Shown: positions 15,811 through 23,616, numbered from the stretch's first letter. The stretch: 31,862 nucleotides of DNA from CAYPXN01 sp964470915 (GCA_964470915.1 CAYYEM010000016.1:1-31862); one strand, 5' to 3'. A program made the numbers and translations. The notes: a model not told the origin generated them from the letters alone.

Positions 15811-15876
15811 AAACCTCTTCTTGTTCAGTACTTCCCGGTTAAGACGCCTCTACTGAAAAAGAAGGGGTTTTTTTTT
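15811..15876 (+). terminator. Riboswitch expression-platform terminator
   Basis: AAACCTCTTCTTGTTCAGTA (15811-15830) pairs with 15851-15870 at 18 of 20 positions plus a wobble, and nine T follow (15868-15876). It starts 4 bases after the riboswitch, as expected for transcription attenuation. Confidence 0.92.
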
Positions 15877-15886
15877 GTTTTTGTAC

Positions 15887-15950
15887 TTAGACAGGCTCAT
15901 CACGAACGGAAAATAAAAAGAAACCGTTCATCCTGAACTTGTCGAAGGAT
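15887..15950. repeat. REP-like inverted doublet 3
   Basis: Copies at 15887-15909 and 15924-15950 face each other 14 bases apart, between the riboswitch terminator and the first structural gene. The right copy ends GTCGAAGGAT just upstream of the ribosome binding site. Confidence 0.8.
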
Positions 15951-15968
15951 TGATTGGAGATTTACTTT

Positions 15969-17201
15969 ATGTCATTCGTAAAAGGTTTAAAGTGTAGAGA
16001 ATGTGGTCACGGCTATCCTGTGACACCCACCCATGTCTGCGAGTTTTGTTTTGGCCCGCTTGAGGTGGATTACAATTACGATGAAATCAAAAAAGTCATC
16101 AGTCGGGAGAAAATTCAAAGTCGGCCCCACACAATGTGGCGTTACAAAGAGCTTTTGCCCATTGATGGCGAACCCACTGTGGGTCCTCAGGCGGGATTTA
16201 CTCCTTTAGTGAAAGCAGATCGTTTGGCGAAAGCTTTGGGAGTCAAAGAGCTCTATATTAAAAACGATGCAGTTTGTTATCCAACTCTTTCCTTCAAAGA
16301 TCGCGTGGTTTCTGTGGCGCTCTCAAAAGCAAAAGAGTTTGGTTATAAAACCGTCGCCTGTGCTTCTACCGGAAATTTAGCGAATTCAGTGGCGGCCAAT
16401 GCCGCGAGTGCAGGTTTGGAAAGTTATGTTTTTATTCCACATGATTTGGAAACTGGAAAAGTATTGGGGACTCTTGTTTTTGGCTCTAAGGTAGTTGGCA
16501 TTCGAGGGACCTATGATGAAGTGAATCGTTTGTGCAGTGAAATTGCTGCCAAATATAAGTGGGCCTTCGTCAACATTAATGTGCGCCCATTTTATGCGGA
16601 AGGTTCCAAGAGTTTGTTTTTTGAAGTGATGGAACAATTAGGTTGGAAAGTACCTAAACACGTAGTGGTGCCAATGGCCAGTGGTTCTTTGCTTACAAAA
16701 GTTCATAAAGCTATCAAAGAATTTAATAAGGTAGGTTTGTTGGAGAGCAACGATTGTAAAGTTTATGGGGCTCAAGCGACCGGTTGCTCACCCATTGCGA
16801 CAGCGCTTAAAAGCGGATGGGAATTATTTAAGCCAGTGAAACCTAACACCATCGCAAAATCTCTTGCGATTGGAAATCCTGCGGATGGTTTTTATGCCAT
16901 GCTTTCAATGAAGGAAACCGGAGGTTGGAGCGAAGATGTAAGCGACGATGAAATCGTAGAGGCGATCAAGTTGCTTGCTTCAACCGAAGGCATTTTTACT
17001 GAAACAGCAGGAGGTGTTACTTTAGGCGTTGCCAAAAAACTCATTGAACAAGGAAAGATTCCAAAAGATGAATCGATTGTGATTTGTGTGACGGGTAATG
17101 GCTTGAAAACTCAAGAAGCTGTGGCCGACAAGATTGGAAAGCCTACGATTATCAATGCTAAGCTTTCAGATTTTGATGCGGTTGTAGAAACCATGAAATA
17201 G
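15969..17201 (+). CDS. thrC: Threonine synthase-like PLP enzyme (SAM-I regulated)
   Basis: 410 residues from ATG 15969; GGAGA (15956-15960) sits 8 bases upstream, so the TTG at 15954 is rejected. It belongs to fold-type II PLP enzymes. Cys9-x2-Cys12 and Cys24-x2-Cys27 form an N-terminal zinc-ribbon-like pair. The PLP lysine is Lys110 in PTLSFKDR, followed by ASTGNLANSVAANAA (phosphate and substrate loop). MASGSLLTK and TGCSPIATALKSGW follow. Threonine synthases convert O-phosphohomoserine to threonine. The setting is odd for threonine synthesis: it is first in a SAM-riboswitch operon with a NIL protein, cysteine synthase, JAMM peptidase and sulfur carrier. A role in homocysteine or cysteine formation from a phosphorylated substrate is a reasonable alternative, but it is inference. 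Confidence 0.85.
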   Translation: MSFVKGLKCRECGHGYPVTPTHVCEFCFGPLEVDYNYDEIKKVISREKIQSRPHTMWRYKELLPIDGEPTVGPQAGFTPLVKADRLAKALGVKELYIKNDAVCYPTLSFKDRVVSVALSKAKEFGYKTVACASTGNLANSVAANAASAGLESYVFIPHDLETGKVLGTLVFGSKVVGIRGTYDEVNRLCSEIAAKYKWAFVNINVRPFYAEGSKSLFFEVMEQLGWKVPKHVVVPMASGSLLTKVHKAIKEFNKVGLLESNDCKVYGAQATGCSPIATALKSGWELFKPVKPNTIAKSLAIGNPADGFYAMLSMKETGGWSEDVSDDEIVEAIKLLASTEGIFTETAGGVTLGVAKKLIEQGKIPKDESIVICVTGNGLKTQEAVADKIGKPTIINAKLSDFDAVVETMK

Positions 17202-17218
17202 TTTTTAAGGAGAATGAA

Positions 17219-17470
17219 ATGTCTAACAATGTAAGAAGAAAAGTTTATCTTACCTTTCCAGCAACTAAAACGAAAGAAGCGATTATTTGTGACATGTACG
17301 ACAAATATAAAATTCGTTTTAACATTCGTAATTCTTCGGTGACTCAAGAAGTAGGAATCATAGCTTTGGAACTCGAAGGTCCCGAAGATAAAATGAATGA
17401 AGCGCTGAAATATTTCGAATCACGTGGAGTGCTTGTCGAGCCAGTGGAAATGGATGTGATTGCGGGATGA
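17219..17470 (+). CDS. NIL-domain protein
   Basis: 83 residues comprising a single NIL domain, the small ferredoxin-like regulatory fold found at the end of MetN transporters and in sulfur-metabolism proteins. The pattern is RKVYLTFPATKTKEAIICDMYDKYKIRFNIRNSS, then GIIALELEGPEDKMNEALKYFESRGVLVEPV. It follows the ThrC-like gene by 17 bases with AAGGAG in the gap, and its stop overlaps the cysteine synthase start (ATGA). It probably senses a sulfur amino acid or assists the neighbouring enzymes; direct evidence is lacking. Confidence 0.85.
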   Translation: MSNNVRRKVYLTFPATKTKEAIICDMYDKYKIRFNIRNSSVTQEVGIIALELEGPEDKMNEALKYFESRGVLVEPVEMDVIAG

Positions 17471-18345
17471 AGAAAACGATTCTAGATCATATTGGTAACA
17501 CACCGCTCTATCAGATTCGTTTATTTGAAAAAGAATTTCCCAAGGTAAAAATATTTGCCAAGTTGGAATTCAATAATCCGGGTGGATCGGTGAAAGATCG
17601 TCCTGCAGCACGCATGGTGAGAGAAGGAATTGCTCGCGGTGAACTGAGACCGGGTAAAATCATCATGGATCCGACCAGTGGCAATACGGGAATTGCTCTT
17701 GCGATGATTGGTGCAAGTTTGGGTTATCCCGTGGAGCTGGTTGCACCTGGTAATTTGAGTCCTCGAAGAAAAGCAGTCGCTTTAAATTTTGGAGCAAAAA
17801 TTACTTTTTCTTCTGAAATGGAAGGCTCAGATGGGGCGATTCGACTGGCTCAGAAATTGAAAGAAGAAAATCCAGAAAAATATTTTTGCCCTAATCAATA
17901 TAATAATCCTCTCAACCCTCAAGCTCACTACGATACTACGGGTGTTGAAATTTGGAATCAAACCGATGGGCAAGTTACTCATTTTGTCACGGGTATTGGA
18001 ACGAGTGGAACCTTGATGGGAACTTCGCGTCGATTGAAAGATTTGAACTCGAAGATCAAAACTTATGCGGTAGAGCCGGATAATGCCTTGCATGGTTTGG
18101 AAGGCTTGAAACACATGCCGACTTCGATTGTGCCGAAGATTTATAAACCCGAAAGTTTGGATGGATTATTTTCTATTCCCACAGAACCTGCTTGGGAAAT
18201 TTGTGAAGAGCTTGCCAAAAAAGAAGGTATTTTAGTGGGGCATTCCTCAGGAGCGAATTTGCTTGGTGCAGTAGAAGTGGCAAAGCAGATCAAAGAAGGT
18301 GTGGTGGTGACTATTTTCTGTGATTCGGGAGAAAGATATTTATAA
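17467..18345 (+). CDS. cysK: Cysteine synthase family protein (CysK/CysM)
   Basis: 292 residues. It is a fold-type II PLP enzyme that makes cysteine from an activated serine and a sulfur donor. The N-terminus LDHIGNTPLYQI is typical, the PLP lysine is Lys43 in NPGGSVKDR, and the phosphate loop is PTSGNTGIALA. FVTGIGTSGTLMGTSRRLK is the glycine-rich PLP phosphate site. The short length and the adjacent sulfur-carrier and JAMM genes favour a CysM-like enzyme using a protein thiocarboxylate rather than free sulfide, as in mycobacteria. It is translationally coupled to the NIL gene. Confidence 0.9.
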   Translation: MKKTILDHIGNTPLYQIRLFEKEFPKVKIFAKLEFNNPGGSVKDRPAARMVREGIARGELRPGKIIMDPTSGNTGIALAMIGASLGYPVELVAPGNLSPRRKAVALNFGAKITFSSEMEGSDGAIRLAQKLKEENPEKYFCPNQYNNPLNPQAHYDTTGVEIWNQTDGQVTHFVTGIGTSGTLMGTSRRLKDLNSKIKTYAVEPDNALHGLEGLKHMPTSIVPKIYKPESLDGLFSIPTEPAWEICEELAKKEGILVGHSSGANLLGAVEVAKQIKEGVVVTIFCDSGERYL

Positions 18346-18347
18346 GT

Positions 18348-18410
18348 GTGGTTCGACAAGCTCACCACGAACGGTTAATTTAGACCGTTCGCCCTGAGCT
18401 TGTCGAAGGG
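18348..18410. repeat. REP-like inverted doublet 4
   Basis: The best-conserved doublet: 18348-18374 and 18385-18410, 10 bases apart, able to form a long hairpin in the operon mRNA. The right copy ends GTCGAAGGG, and this GAAGGG is the only candidate ribosome binding site for the JAMM gene, 3 bases from its ATG. Confidence 0.85.
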
Positions 18411-18413
18411 AAA

Positions 18414-18878
18414 ATGAGCATTATTTCTGAATATGTTTTGAAACAAATTTGTTTACACGCAGAACGGGAATATCCTTTCGAAGCTTGTGGTTTGATGATT
18501 GGTCCGAAAGAAAAAGAGAATGCGATCGGTGTTTTTCCCATTAAAAATATCCAGAACGATCTTCATGCGCAAGATCCACAAAAATATACGCGTGACGCTA
18601 AAACTGCTTACTATATGGATCCTACACAGATGAAGATTGTGGAGAAAGAAGCTCAGAGTAAAAATTTTGACACGAAGGTCGTTTATCATTCGCATCCAGA
18701 TCATGATGTTTATTTTTCAGAAGAGGATAAACTCATGGCAGCTCCTTGGGGAGAGCCCAATCATCCAGGAGTGAGTTGGGTGGTGATTTCGGTGAAAGAA
18801 GGTAAAGCCGTCGCAGCGAGTGAATTTTCTTGGGAAGAAGAAAAAAAAGATTATGTGGAGAGGAAATTAAAAGTTTAA
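18414..18878 (+). CDS. mec: JAMM/MPN+ metallopeptidase, Mec (CysO-cysteine peptidase) type
   Basis: 154 residues, a single-domain JAMM zinc peptidase. The full metal signature is present: Glu23 in YPFEACGLM, then His92-x-His94-x7-Ser102-x2-Asp105 in HSHPDHDVYFSEED. In mycobacteria Mec releases cysteine from the sulfur carrier CysO. In Wolinella and in the Pseudomonas QbsD system, homologues trim residues after the carrier Gly-Gly. The next gene encodes a carrier ending GGLD, so trimming of Leu-Asp, release of the amino acid, or both are possible. It is separated from cysK by a repeat doublet. Confidence 0.88.
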   Translation: MSIISEYVLKQICLHAEREYPFEACGLMIGPKEKENAIGVFPIKNIQNDLHAQDPQKYTRDAKTAYYMDPTQMKIVEKEAQSKNFDTKVVYHSHPDHDVYFSEEDKLMAAPWGEPNHPGVSWVVISVKEGKAVAASEFSWEEEKKDYVERKLKV

Positions 18879-18881
18879 TTT

Positions 18882-18909
18882 GTAGGGGCGCAGCATGCTG
18901 CGCCCGTAC
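18882..18909. repeat. Perfect GC-rich palindrome between the JAMM and carrier genes
   Basis: GGGCGCAGCATGCTGCGCCC (18886-18905) is a perfect 20-bp palindrome, flanked by near-symmetric GTAG and GTAC. Its base composition is unlike the surroundings. It looks like a different small dispersed palindromic element from the REP-like doublets, inserted inside the operon. It could attenuate or stabilise the transcript. Confidence 0.75.
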
Positions 18910-18927
18910 GAATAGAAGGAGATATAT

Positions 18928-19209
18928 ATGTCGATTAAAGTTAGAATCCCCACCCCTTTACAGAAACTGACCCAAAATCAGGGTGAAGTAGAAGTGGCTG
19001 GAAGCAGTGTAAAAGATGTTTTAGCTGCTTTGGAAACCAAATTTCCTGGAATGAAAGAGCGTCTTTATGATGACAAAGGTGGATTGCGTCGCTTCATTAA
19101 TTTTTATGTGAATGATGAAGATATACGCTTCTTGCAGGGAGACACCACTGCCTTGAAAGACGGTGATGAACTTTCGATTGTTCCCGCGATTGCAGGGGGA
19201 CTTGACTAA
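18928..19209 (+). CDS. cysO: MoaD/ThiS-type sulfur carrier protein (CysO/HcyS-like)
   Basis: 93 residues with a beta-grasp ubiquitin-like fold. The N-terminal VRIPTPLQKLT strand, DVLAALETKFPGMKERL helix, RFINFYVNDEDIRF and the end DGDELSIVPAIAGGLD are typical of MoaD-like carriers that bear a C-terminal thiocarboxylate. The chain does not end at Gly-Gly but carries Leu-Asp, so activation would require removal of two residues, for which the adjacent JAMM protein is the obvious candidate. AAGGAG lies 6 bases before the ATG. No E1-like (ThiF/MoeB) activating enzyme is visible in the window. MoaD for molybdopterin is less likely given the sulfur operon. Confidence 0.9.
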   Translation: MSIKVRIPTPLQKLTQNQGEVEVAGSSVKDVLAALETKFPGMKERLYDDKGGLRRFINFYVNDEDIRFLQGDTTALKDGDELSIVPAIAGGLD

Positions 19210-19277
19210 GCTTCAATTTGCATGAACGGAGCGTCAGGCTTGCTCCGCGTGGAGTGAATAGAAAAGAGGTACGGGGC

Positions 19278-20438
19278 TTGCGCTTTACTGAAAGCCTCGA
19301 TCTTATGAATAACATCGGTTTGCTCAAACTTGATTTGTTTTTGAGAGGGATTCAACCTCTTGAGGATTGGCCCGAAGATATTTTGCTGGTTTTACCAGAA
19401 AATACTTGGGTGGCCGTTTCTCAACGAGAAGATTCTCCCTATGTCTTGCATACGAAGAATGGTCAGTATGAAATGCTTTTGGGTGAGCAGGTAATTCCCA
19501 TTCGGCCCATTCTTCCTCCAAAAACTTACGAAGAAAAAACCAGCTCCGGACTGAAGGTAAAAGATATCCTTCATTCGCATGGGGGGTTTATTGCTGCAGC
19601 GCCTCAGGGGCCCTGTCGTTTTGCAAAATCAGGTTTTGATTGCAAATATTGTGGAACCAAAAAAACACCTCAAGCTTTGCATTATAGCAATGAAGATTTT
19701 GTGGAAGCTCTGAAAATTTTACTCCATGAGACGCCTGCAGAAATTGTGCATCTTTCCTCTGGTTTTGTGGAAAGCGAAGATGGTGGAATGGCTCGTATTG
19801 AATCTTTAGTAAAAGATATTCGTAAGCATTTGAATATTCTCATTTCAGTGGATGTCATGCCCCCTGCTTCCAATCAGTGGATTGATCGAACTTATGCCGC
19901 AGGCGTAGACATGGTCTATTATGACCTTGATGTGTTTGATCCCCAGCTTTTTGCCAAGACTTATCCTGAAAAAGAGCAAAAAATTCGCCAAGGTCGTTAT
20001 TTGCAAGCTTTGGAATATGCCGTGAAGGTTTTTCCAAAAGGAGCGGTGAGCTCACATCTGGTGATTGGTTTGGAGCCTTATGATTCCACCCGCAAAGGGA
20101 TCGATGCTTTAACCGATTTGGGTGTTTTACCTTTATTAACATTTTTTCCTCCTCAACAGGGGAGTGCTCTAGCTAAAAAATGGCACCCGGATCTCAAAGA
20201 AATTGTGCCGCTTTATGCCTATTTGTATGAGAAGATTACCGAGAAAAAGTTGAGTACGAACTGGATCCGCCAAATTGATGTGGTGTTGACTCCCTTGGAA
20301 GGTCGTCATTTTGTCGGGGCCAAATCAGGTTTATCCGTCGCCATTAAAAACTTTTATCATACGACTGTGGGAAGAAAAGCGGCATACGGCATTTCTGCAC
20401 TTCGAAGAAAATTGCGAGTGAAAGAGGTGAAAGAATGA
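19278..20438 (+). CDS. Radical SAM protein with CX8CX2C cluster motif
   Basis: 386 residues from TTG 19278, supported by AGAGG 8 bases upstream. An in-frame TTG at 19218 would add 20 residues without support, and ATG 19305 is another option. It has only three cysteines: Cys113, Cys122 and Cys125 in GPCRFAKSGFDCKYCG, a CX8CX2C spacing instead of the canonical CX3CX2C, consistent with one [4Fe-4S] cluster. LLHETPAEIVHLSSGFVESEDGG, SVDVMPP, VDMVYYDLDVFD and SSHLVIGLEP follow the strand order of a TIM-type radical SAM barrel. It sits 68 bases after the sulfur carrier and overlaps the transporter gene by 4 bases, so it belongs to the operon. The reaction is unknown; sulfur insertion or carrier modification would suit the context. 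Confidence 0.75.
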   Translation: MRFTESLDLMNNIGLLKLDLFLRGIQPLEDWPEDILLVLPENTWVAVSQREDSPYVLHTKNGQYEMLLGEQVIPIRPILPPKTYEEKTSSGLKVKDILHSHGGFIAAAPQGPCRFAKSGFDCKYCGTKKTPQALHYSNEDFVEALKILLHETPAEIVHLSSGFVESEDGGMARIESLVKDIRKHLNILISVDVMPPASNQWIDRTYAAGVDMVYYDLDVFDPQLFAKTYPEKEQKIRQGRYLQALEYAVKVFPKGAVSSHLVIGLEPYDSTRKGIDALTDLGVLPLLTFFPPQQGSALAKKWHPDLKEIVPLYAYLYEKITEKKLSTNWIRQIDVVLTPLEGRHFVGAKSGLSVAIKNFYHTTVGRKAAYGISALRRKLRVKEVKE

Positions 20439-21877
20439 AAGAAGCACGGATTGTAATTGATACTCGTCCGCTTCCTCTGATTCTTCTTTCGAAGAGTTAT
20501 CGTTATTTGGTGTTCAGTCTTTTGATTTTTTCCTTATTTTATTTCTTGCAATACACACCTCCTGAAGGATTGACGGTCCAAGGTTGGAAGGCAATTGTAG
20601 TTTTTGGTGTTTGCGTCTTTTTATGGGTAACACAAATGCTTCCGCTTTCCATTACGGGACTGTTGGCATTAGCGCTGCCTCCTTTAGTGGGGATTCTTCC
20701 TCCCAAGGAAACTTTTTCTTTTTTTGGCAATGATACGGTCTTTTTCATTTTGGGAGTTTTTATTCTTGCGGCAGCCATGATGAAATCAGGTTTGTCTACG
20801 CGAGTAGCGATACGTTTATTGAAGGGAGCTGGATCAAGTCCGAAAAAACTTTTATTTCAAATCATGATTTGTGCCACTTTACTTTCTTTTGTGATGAGTG
20901 AACATGCCGTGGCAGCCATGATGTTTCCTATTGCCCTCCAAATTTCTCGAGCTCTGGAGTTTGTGCCTTATGGCGGAAGTTATGGGAGACTTATTTTTAT
21001 CTCGATGGCTTGGGGCTGTATTGTCGGAGGAATCGCTACCTTGCTGGGAAGTGGACGGGCACCATTATCAGTTGGAATTTTGTCTCAAATGACCGGAGAG
21101 AAAATCAGTTTTCTACAATGGACTTTATCGACTTTGCCAGTGGTCATCATCATGTTTGTTGCAGCCTACTTTATGATTACCCGATATTTTTCCATTGATG
21201 TGATGTCGGTAGAGCCCGCAAATAAAATTTTGCAGGAGCAAGCCAAACAACAAGGCAAACCTTCCGAAACCGAATGGTTTATTACGATTATTTTTATAAT
21301 GACAATTCTTTGCTGGATGAAATGGGGAGAAAGTGTGGGGATGGCAGCGATTTCCATTTTATCCGTTGTTGCTTTGTTTGTGTTCAGAGCTGTGAAATGG
21401 AAAGACCTTGAACAGTATGTGAATTGGGGAGTTTTTTTAATGTATGGAGGGGCGATTTGCTTGTCTTCTGTGCTCGATAAAACAGGTGCGGGCAAATGGA
21501 TGGCGGAACAGGTGATTTCAGGAGTAGGGGGTAATCCCATTGCTGTGGTGGTCTTTTTTTCTTTGGGGGCCTTGGTGTTAACAGAGGCTATTAGCAACTC
21601 TGCAGTGGTAGCGGTGATGACCCCCGTTGCAATTAGTGTTGCAACTCCTTTGGGTTTAGATCCTAAGGGTTTGACCTTGCTCATTGCTTTAGCTTCAGGA
21701 TTGGGGAATGCTTTGCCCATGAGTACCCCTGCGATGGCGATTGCATTTTCATCCGGTTACTTTCGTTTGAAGGACACTCTTTTGCCTGCCTTGATGATGA
21801 GTCTTGCTTCAGTATTAGCTTTGTTGTTAGCTTCTTATTTATGGTGGCCTTGGTTAGGAATTAAGGTGTTTCAATGA
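20435..21877 (+). CDS. SLC13/DASS family anion permease, probable sulfate transporter
   Basis: 480 residues with about 11-12 hydrophobic segments. It is probably a secondary transporter for sulfate or a dicarboxylate; the sulfur operon favours sulfate. The family has two inverted repeats, each with a Ser-Asn-Thr clamp. Here the first clamp position reads SEHAVAAMMFPIA and the second SNSAVVAVMTPVAI, so the first SNT is replaced by Ser-Glu-His, which may alter ion coupling. It begins in the stop of the radical SAM gene and its own stop overlaps the Usp gene (ATGA), so the three are translationally coupled. Confidence 0.85.
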   Translation: MKEARIVIDTRPLPLILLSKSYRYLVFSLLIFSLFYFLQYTPPEGLTVQGWKAIVVFGVCVFLWVTQMLPLSITGLLALALPPLVGILPPKETFSFFGNDTVFFILGVFILAAAMMKSGLSTRVAIRLLKGAGSSPKKLLFQIMICATLLSFVMSEHAVAAMMFPIALQISRALEFVPYGGSYGRLIFISMAWGCIVGGIATLLGSGRAPLSVGILSQMTGEKISFLQWTLSTLPVVIIMFVAAYFMITRYFSIDVMSVEPANKILQEQAKQQGKPSETEWFITIIFIMTILCWMKWGESVGMAAISILSVVALFVFRAVKWKDLEQYVNWGVFLMYGGAICLSSVLDKTGAGKWMAEQVISGVGGNPIAVVVFFSLGALVLTEAISNSAVVAVMTPVAISVATPLGLDPKGLTLLIALASGLGNALPMSTPAMAIAFSSGYFRLKDTLLPALMMSLASVLALLLASYLWWPWLGIKVFQ

Positions 21878-22350
21878 ATACAAAAAAAATTCTTTTGGTG
21901 CTTTCCACCACTCGAGAATCTCCCAAAACCGTTGAATATGCTTTGGAGCAGGCGCGTTTGCAAAATGCCTTGTTGATAGTTTTGTGTGTGATTGATACCG
22001 AATTGCCTAGTTCGATATTGGATAAGCTTGAGAATACAGGTTTTGTAGGGGAGAAGCCTGGTGAAGAGTTGTTTGAGAAAATTTTGGAAGAATATAAACA
22101 ACGTGCAGAAAAAAAATTGGGAGATATTCGAAGAATTTCTGAAAATCAAAAAATTCCTGTGGAGACTATATTAAAACAAGGTGATTTAGCTCAGCTTTGT
22201 TTGGAAACCATTTCTGAGCAGGATGTTTCATTGGTGATTATCGGTAGAAAAAAAGAGTCTAAATTTTCCCAGTTTGTTTTTACCTCTCCGATTCGAAAGA
22301 TCGAAAAAAGTTCTCCCTGCCCAGTCCAAGTTGTCGAAGAAACGGTTTGA
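21874..22350 (+). CDS. Universal stress protein (UspA) family
   Basis: 158 residues. The N-terminus KKILLVLSTTRESPKTVEYALEQARLQNALLIVLCV is the first strand and helix of the Usp fold, and the end reads VSLVIIGRKKESKFSQFVFTSPIRKIEKSSPCPVQVV. The usual GxxGx9G(S/T) ATP-binding loop is not intact because the glycines are replaced (GRKKESKF), so ATP binding is doubtful. Usp proteins are often coupled to SLC13-type permeases and may regulate transport; here the ATGA overlap with the permease gene supports that. Confidence 0.85.
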   Translation: MNTKKILLVLSTTRESPKTVEYALEQARLQNALLIVLCVIDTELPSSILDKLENTGFVGEKPGEELFEKILEEYKQRAEKKLGDIRRISENQKIPVETILKQGDLAQLCLETISEQDVSLVIIGRKKESKFSQFVFTSPIRKIEKSSPCPVQVVEETV

Positions 22351-22373
22351 AAAAACCTAAATATTCCTCTTGA

Positions 22374-22402
22374 AAGCCCTCCCAAAGCATGATTAAGGGC
22401 TT
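22374..22402 (+). other. Hairpin between usp and sat
   Basis: AAGCCCT (22374-22380) and AGGGCTT (22396-22402) with a 15-base loop. There is no clean T tract, so it is at most a weak terminator or mRNA-processing structure. The sat ribosome binding site AAGGAG is at 22432-22437. Confidence 0.3.
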
Positions 22403-22443
22403 AAAGTCTTAAAATTTAATCAATCAGCCTTAAGGAGTCCTCA

Positions 22444-23598
22444 ATGTCAGTTATTCCCGCCCATGGTGGTCAATTAGTAAACCGAGTCGTCACAGGTTCA
22501 GATCGTGAAAAACTTTTAGCCAAAGCAGCGACTTTGCCCAAAATCACCCTCAATTCTCGTGAAATGAGTGATTTGGATATGATTGCTTGCGGAGCCTTAT
22601 CTCCCTTGGAAGGTTTCATGGGACAAAAAGATTATGAAGCGGTCGTAGAAAAAATGAGACTGGCTAATGGACTTCCTTGGACCATTCCTGTCAATCTCAC
22701 CGTGAAAAAGGAAAATGAAGGGCAATATAAAGTAGGATCCGAAGTGGCTTTGTTAGATCCTCAAGGCACAGTACTTGCGATTATTCATGTAGAAGAAAAA
22801 TATTCTCCCAACAAAAAGAACGAAGCTTTGAAAGTTTATAAAACTGAAGAAGAAGCTCATCCTGGCGTGGCAGCAGTTTATGCTCAAGGCGATGTTTATC
22901 TTGCTGGAAAAGTCGATGTTTTAAATCGTGTGAAATATGAAAATTTCTTAGATCACCGAAAAGATCCTGCTGATTTGCGCAAACTTTTTGAAGATAAAAA
23001 GTGGAAACGCATTGTTGCCTTTCAAACTCGTAACCCCATCCACCGCGCTCATGAATATCTGACCAAATGTGCTTTGGAAATCTGTGATGGACTTTTGATT
23101 CATCCCATTGTGGGAGATACCAAAGGTGACGATATTCCCGCTGATGTTCGCATGAAGTGTTACCAAGTATTGCTCGCCGATTATTATCCCAAAGAACGTA
23201 GTGTGCTTGCTGTGAATCCTGCAGCGATGCGCTATGCGGGCCCTCGTGAAGCAATCTTTCATGCCCTGATTCGTAAAAATTATGGCTGCACTCATTTTAT
23301 CGTAGGGCGTGATCATGCCGGTGTAGGAAATTATTATGGCACTTTTGATGCTCATTTGATTTTTGATAATTTCACCGCCGACGAAATTGGAATTACTCCT
23401 TTGTTTTTTGATCACAGTTTCTTTTGTAAAAAATGCGGTGAAATGGCTTCTAACAAAACTTGTCCACATACTCCGGAAGATCGTGTCGCACTTTCAGGCA
23501 CCAAGGTGCGTGAGTTGCTCCAGGCAGGTCAACTCCCTCCTCCCGAGTTTAGTCGACCTGAAGTTGCAAAAATTTTAATTGAATCCATGAAAAAATAA
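22444..23598 (+). CDS. sat: Sulfate adenylyltransferase (ATP sulfurylase)
   Basis: 384 residues, single-domain Sat type. It makes APS from ATP and sulfate, the first step of sulfate activation. Motifs are QTRNPIHRAHEYL (the HxxH ATP site), GRDHAGVGNYYGTFDAH and a late zinc-binding-like CKKCGEMASNKTCPH, followed by LSGTKVRELL. AAGGAG precedes the ATG by 6 bases. It supplies APS to CysC and CysH encoded on the opposite strand. It lies 93 bases after usp and may be the end of the SAM-I operon or start its own transcript. No CysD/CysN is present. Confidence 0.95.
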   Translation: MSVIPAHGGQLVNRVVTGSDREKLLAKAATLPKITLNSREMSDLDMIACGALSPLEGFMGQKDYEAVVEKMRLANGLPWTIPVNLTVKKENEGQYKVGSEVALLDPQGTVLAIIHVEEKYSPNKKNEALKVYKTEEEAHPGVAAVYAQGDVYLAGKVDVLNRVKYENFLDHRKDPADLRKLFEDKKWKRIVAFQTRNPIHRAHEYLTKCALEICDGLLIHPIVGDTKGDDIPADVRMKCYQVLLADYYPKERSVLAVNPAAMRYAGPREAIFHALIRKNYGCTHFIVGRDHAGVGNYYGTFDAHLIFDNFTADEIGITPLFFDHSFFCKKCGEMASNKTCPHTPEDRVALSGTKVRELLQAGQLPPPEFSRPEVAKILIESMKK

Positions 23599-23616
23599 TT
23601 TTTAAGGGGGTTTGTA

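Noticed and set aside
6380..18410. Dispersed repeats as a CRISPR array
   Set aside because: They occur as isolated inverted pairs kilobases apart, without direct-repeat spacing or cas genes.
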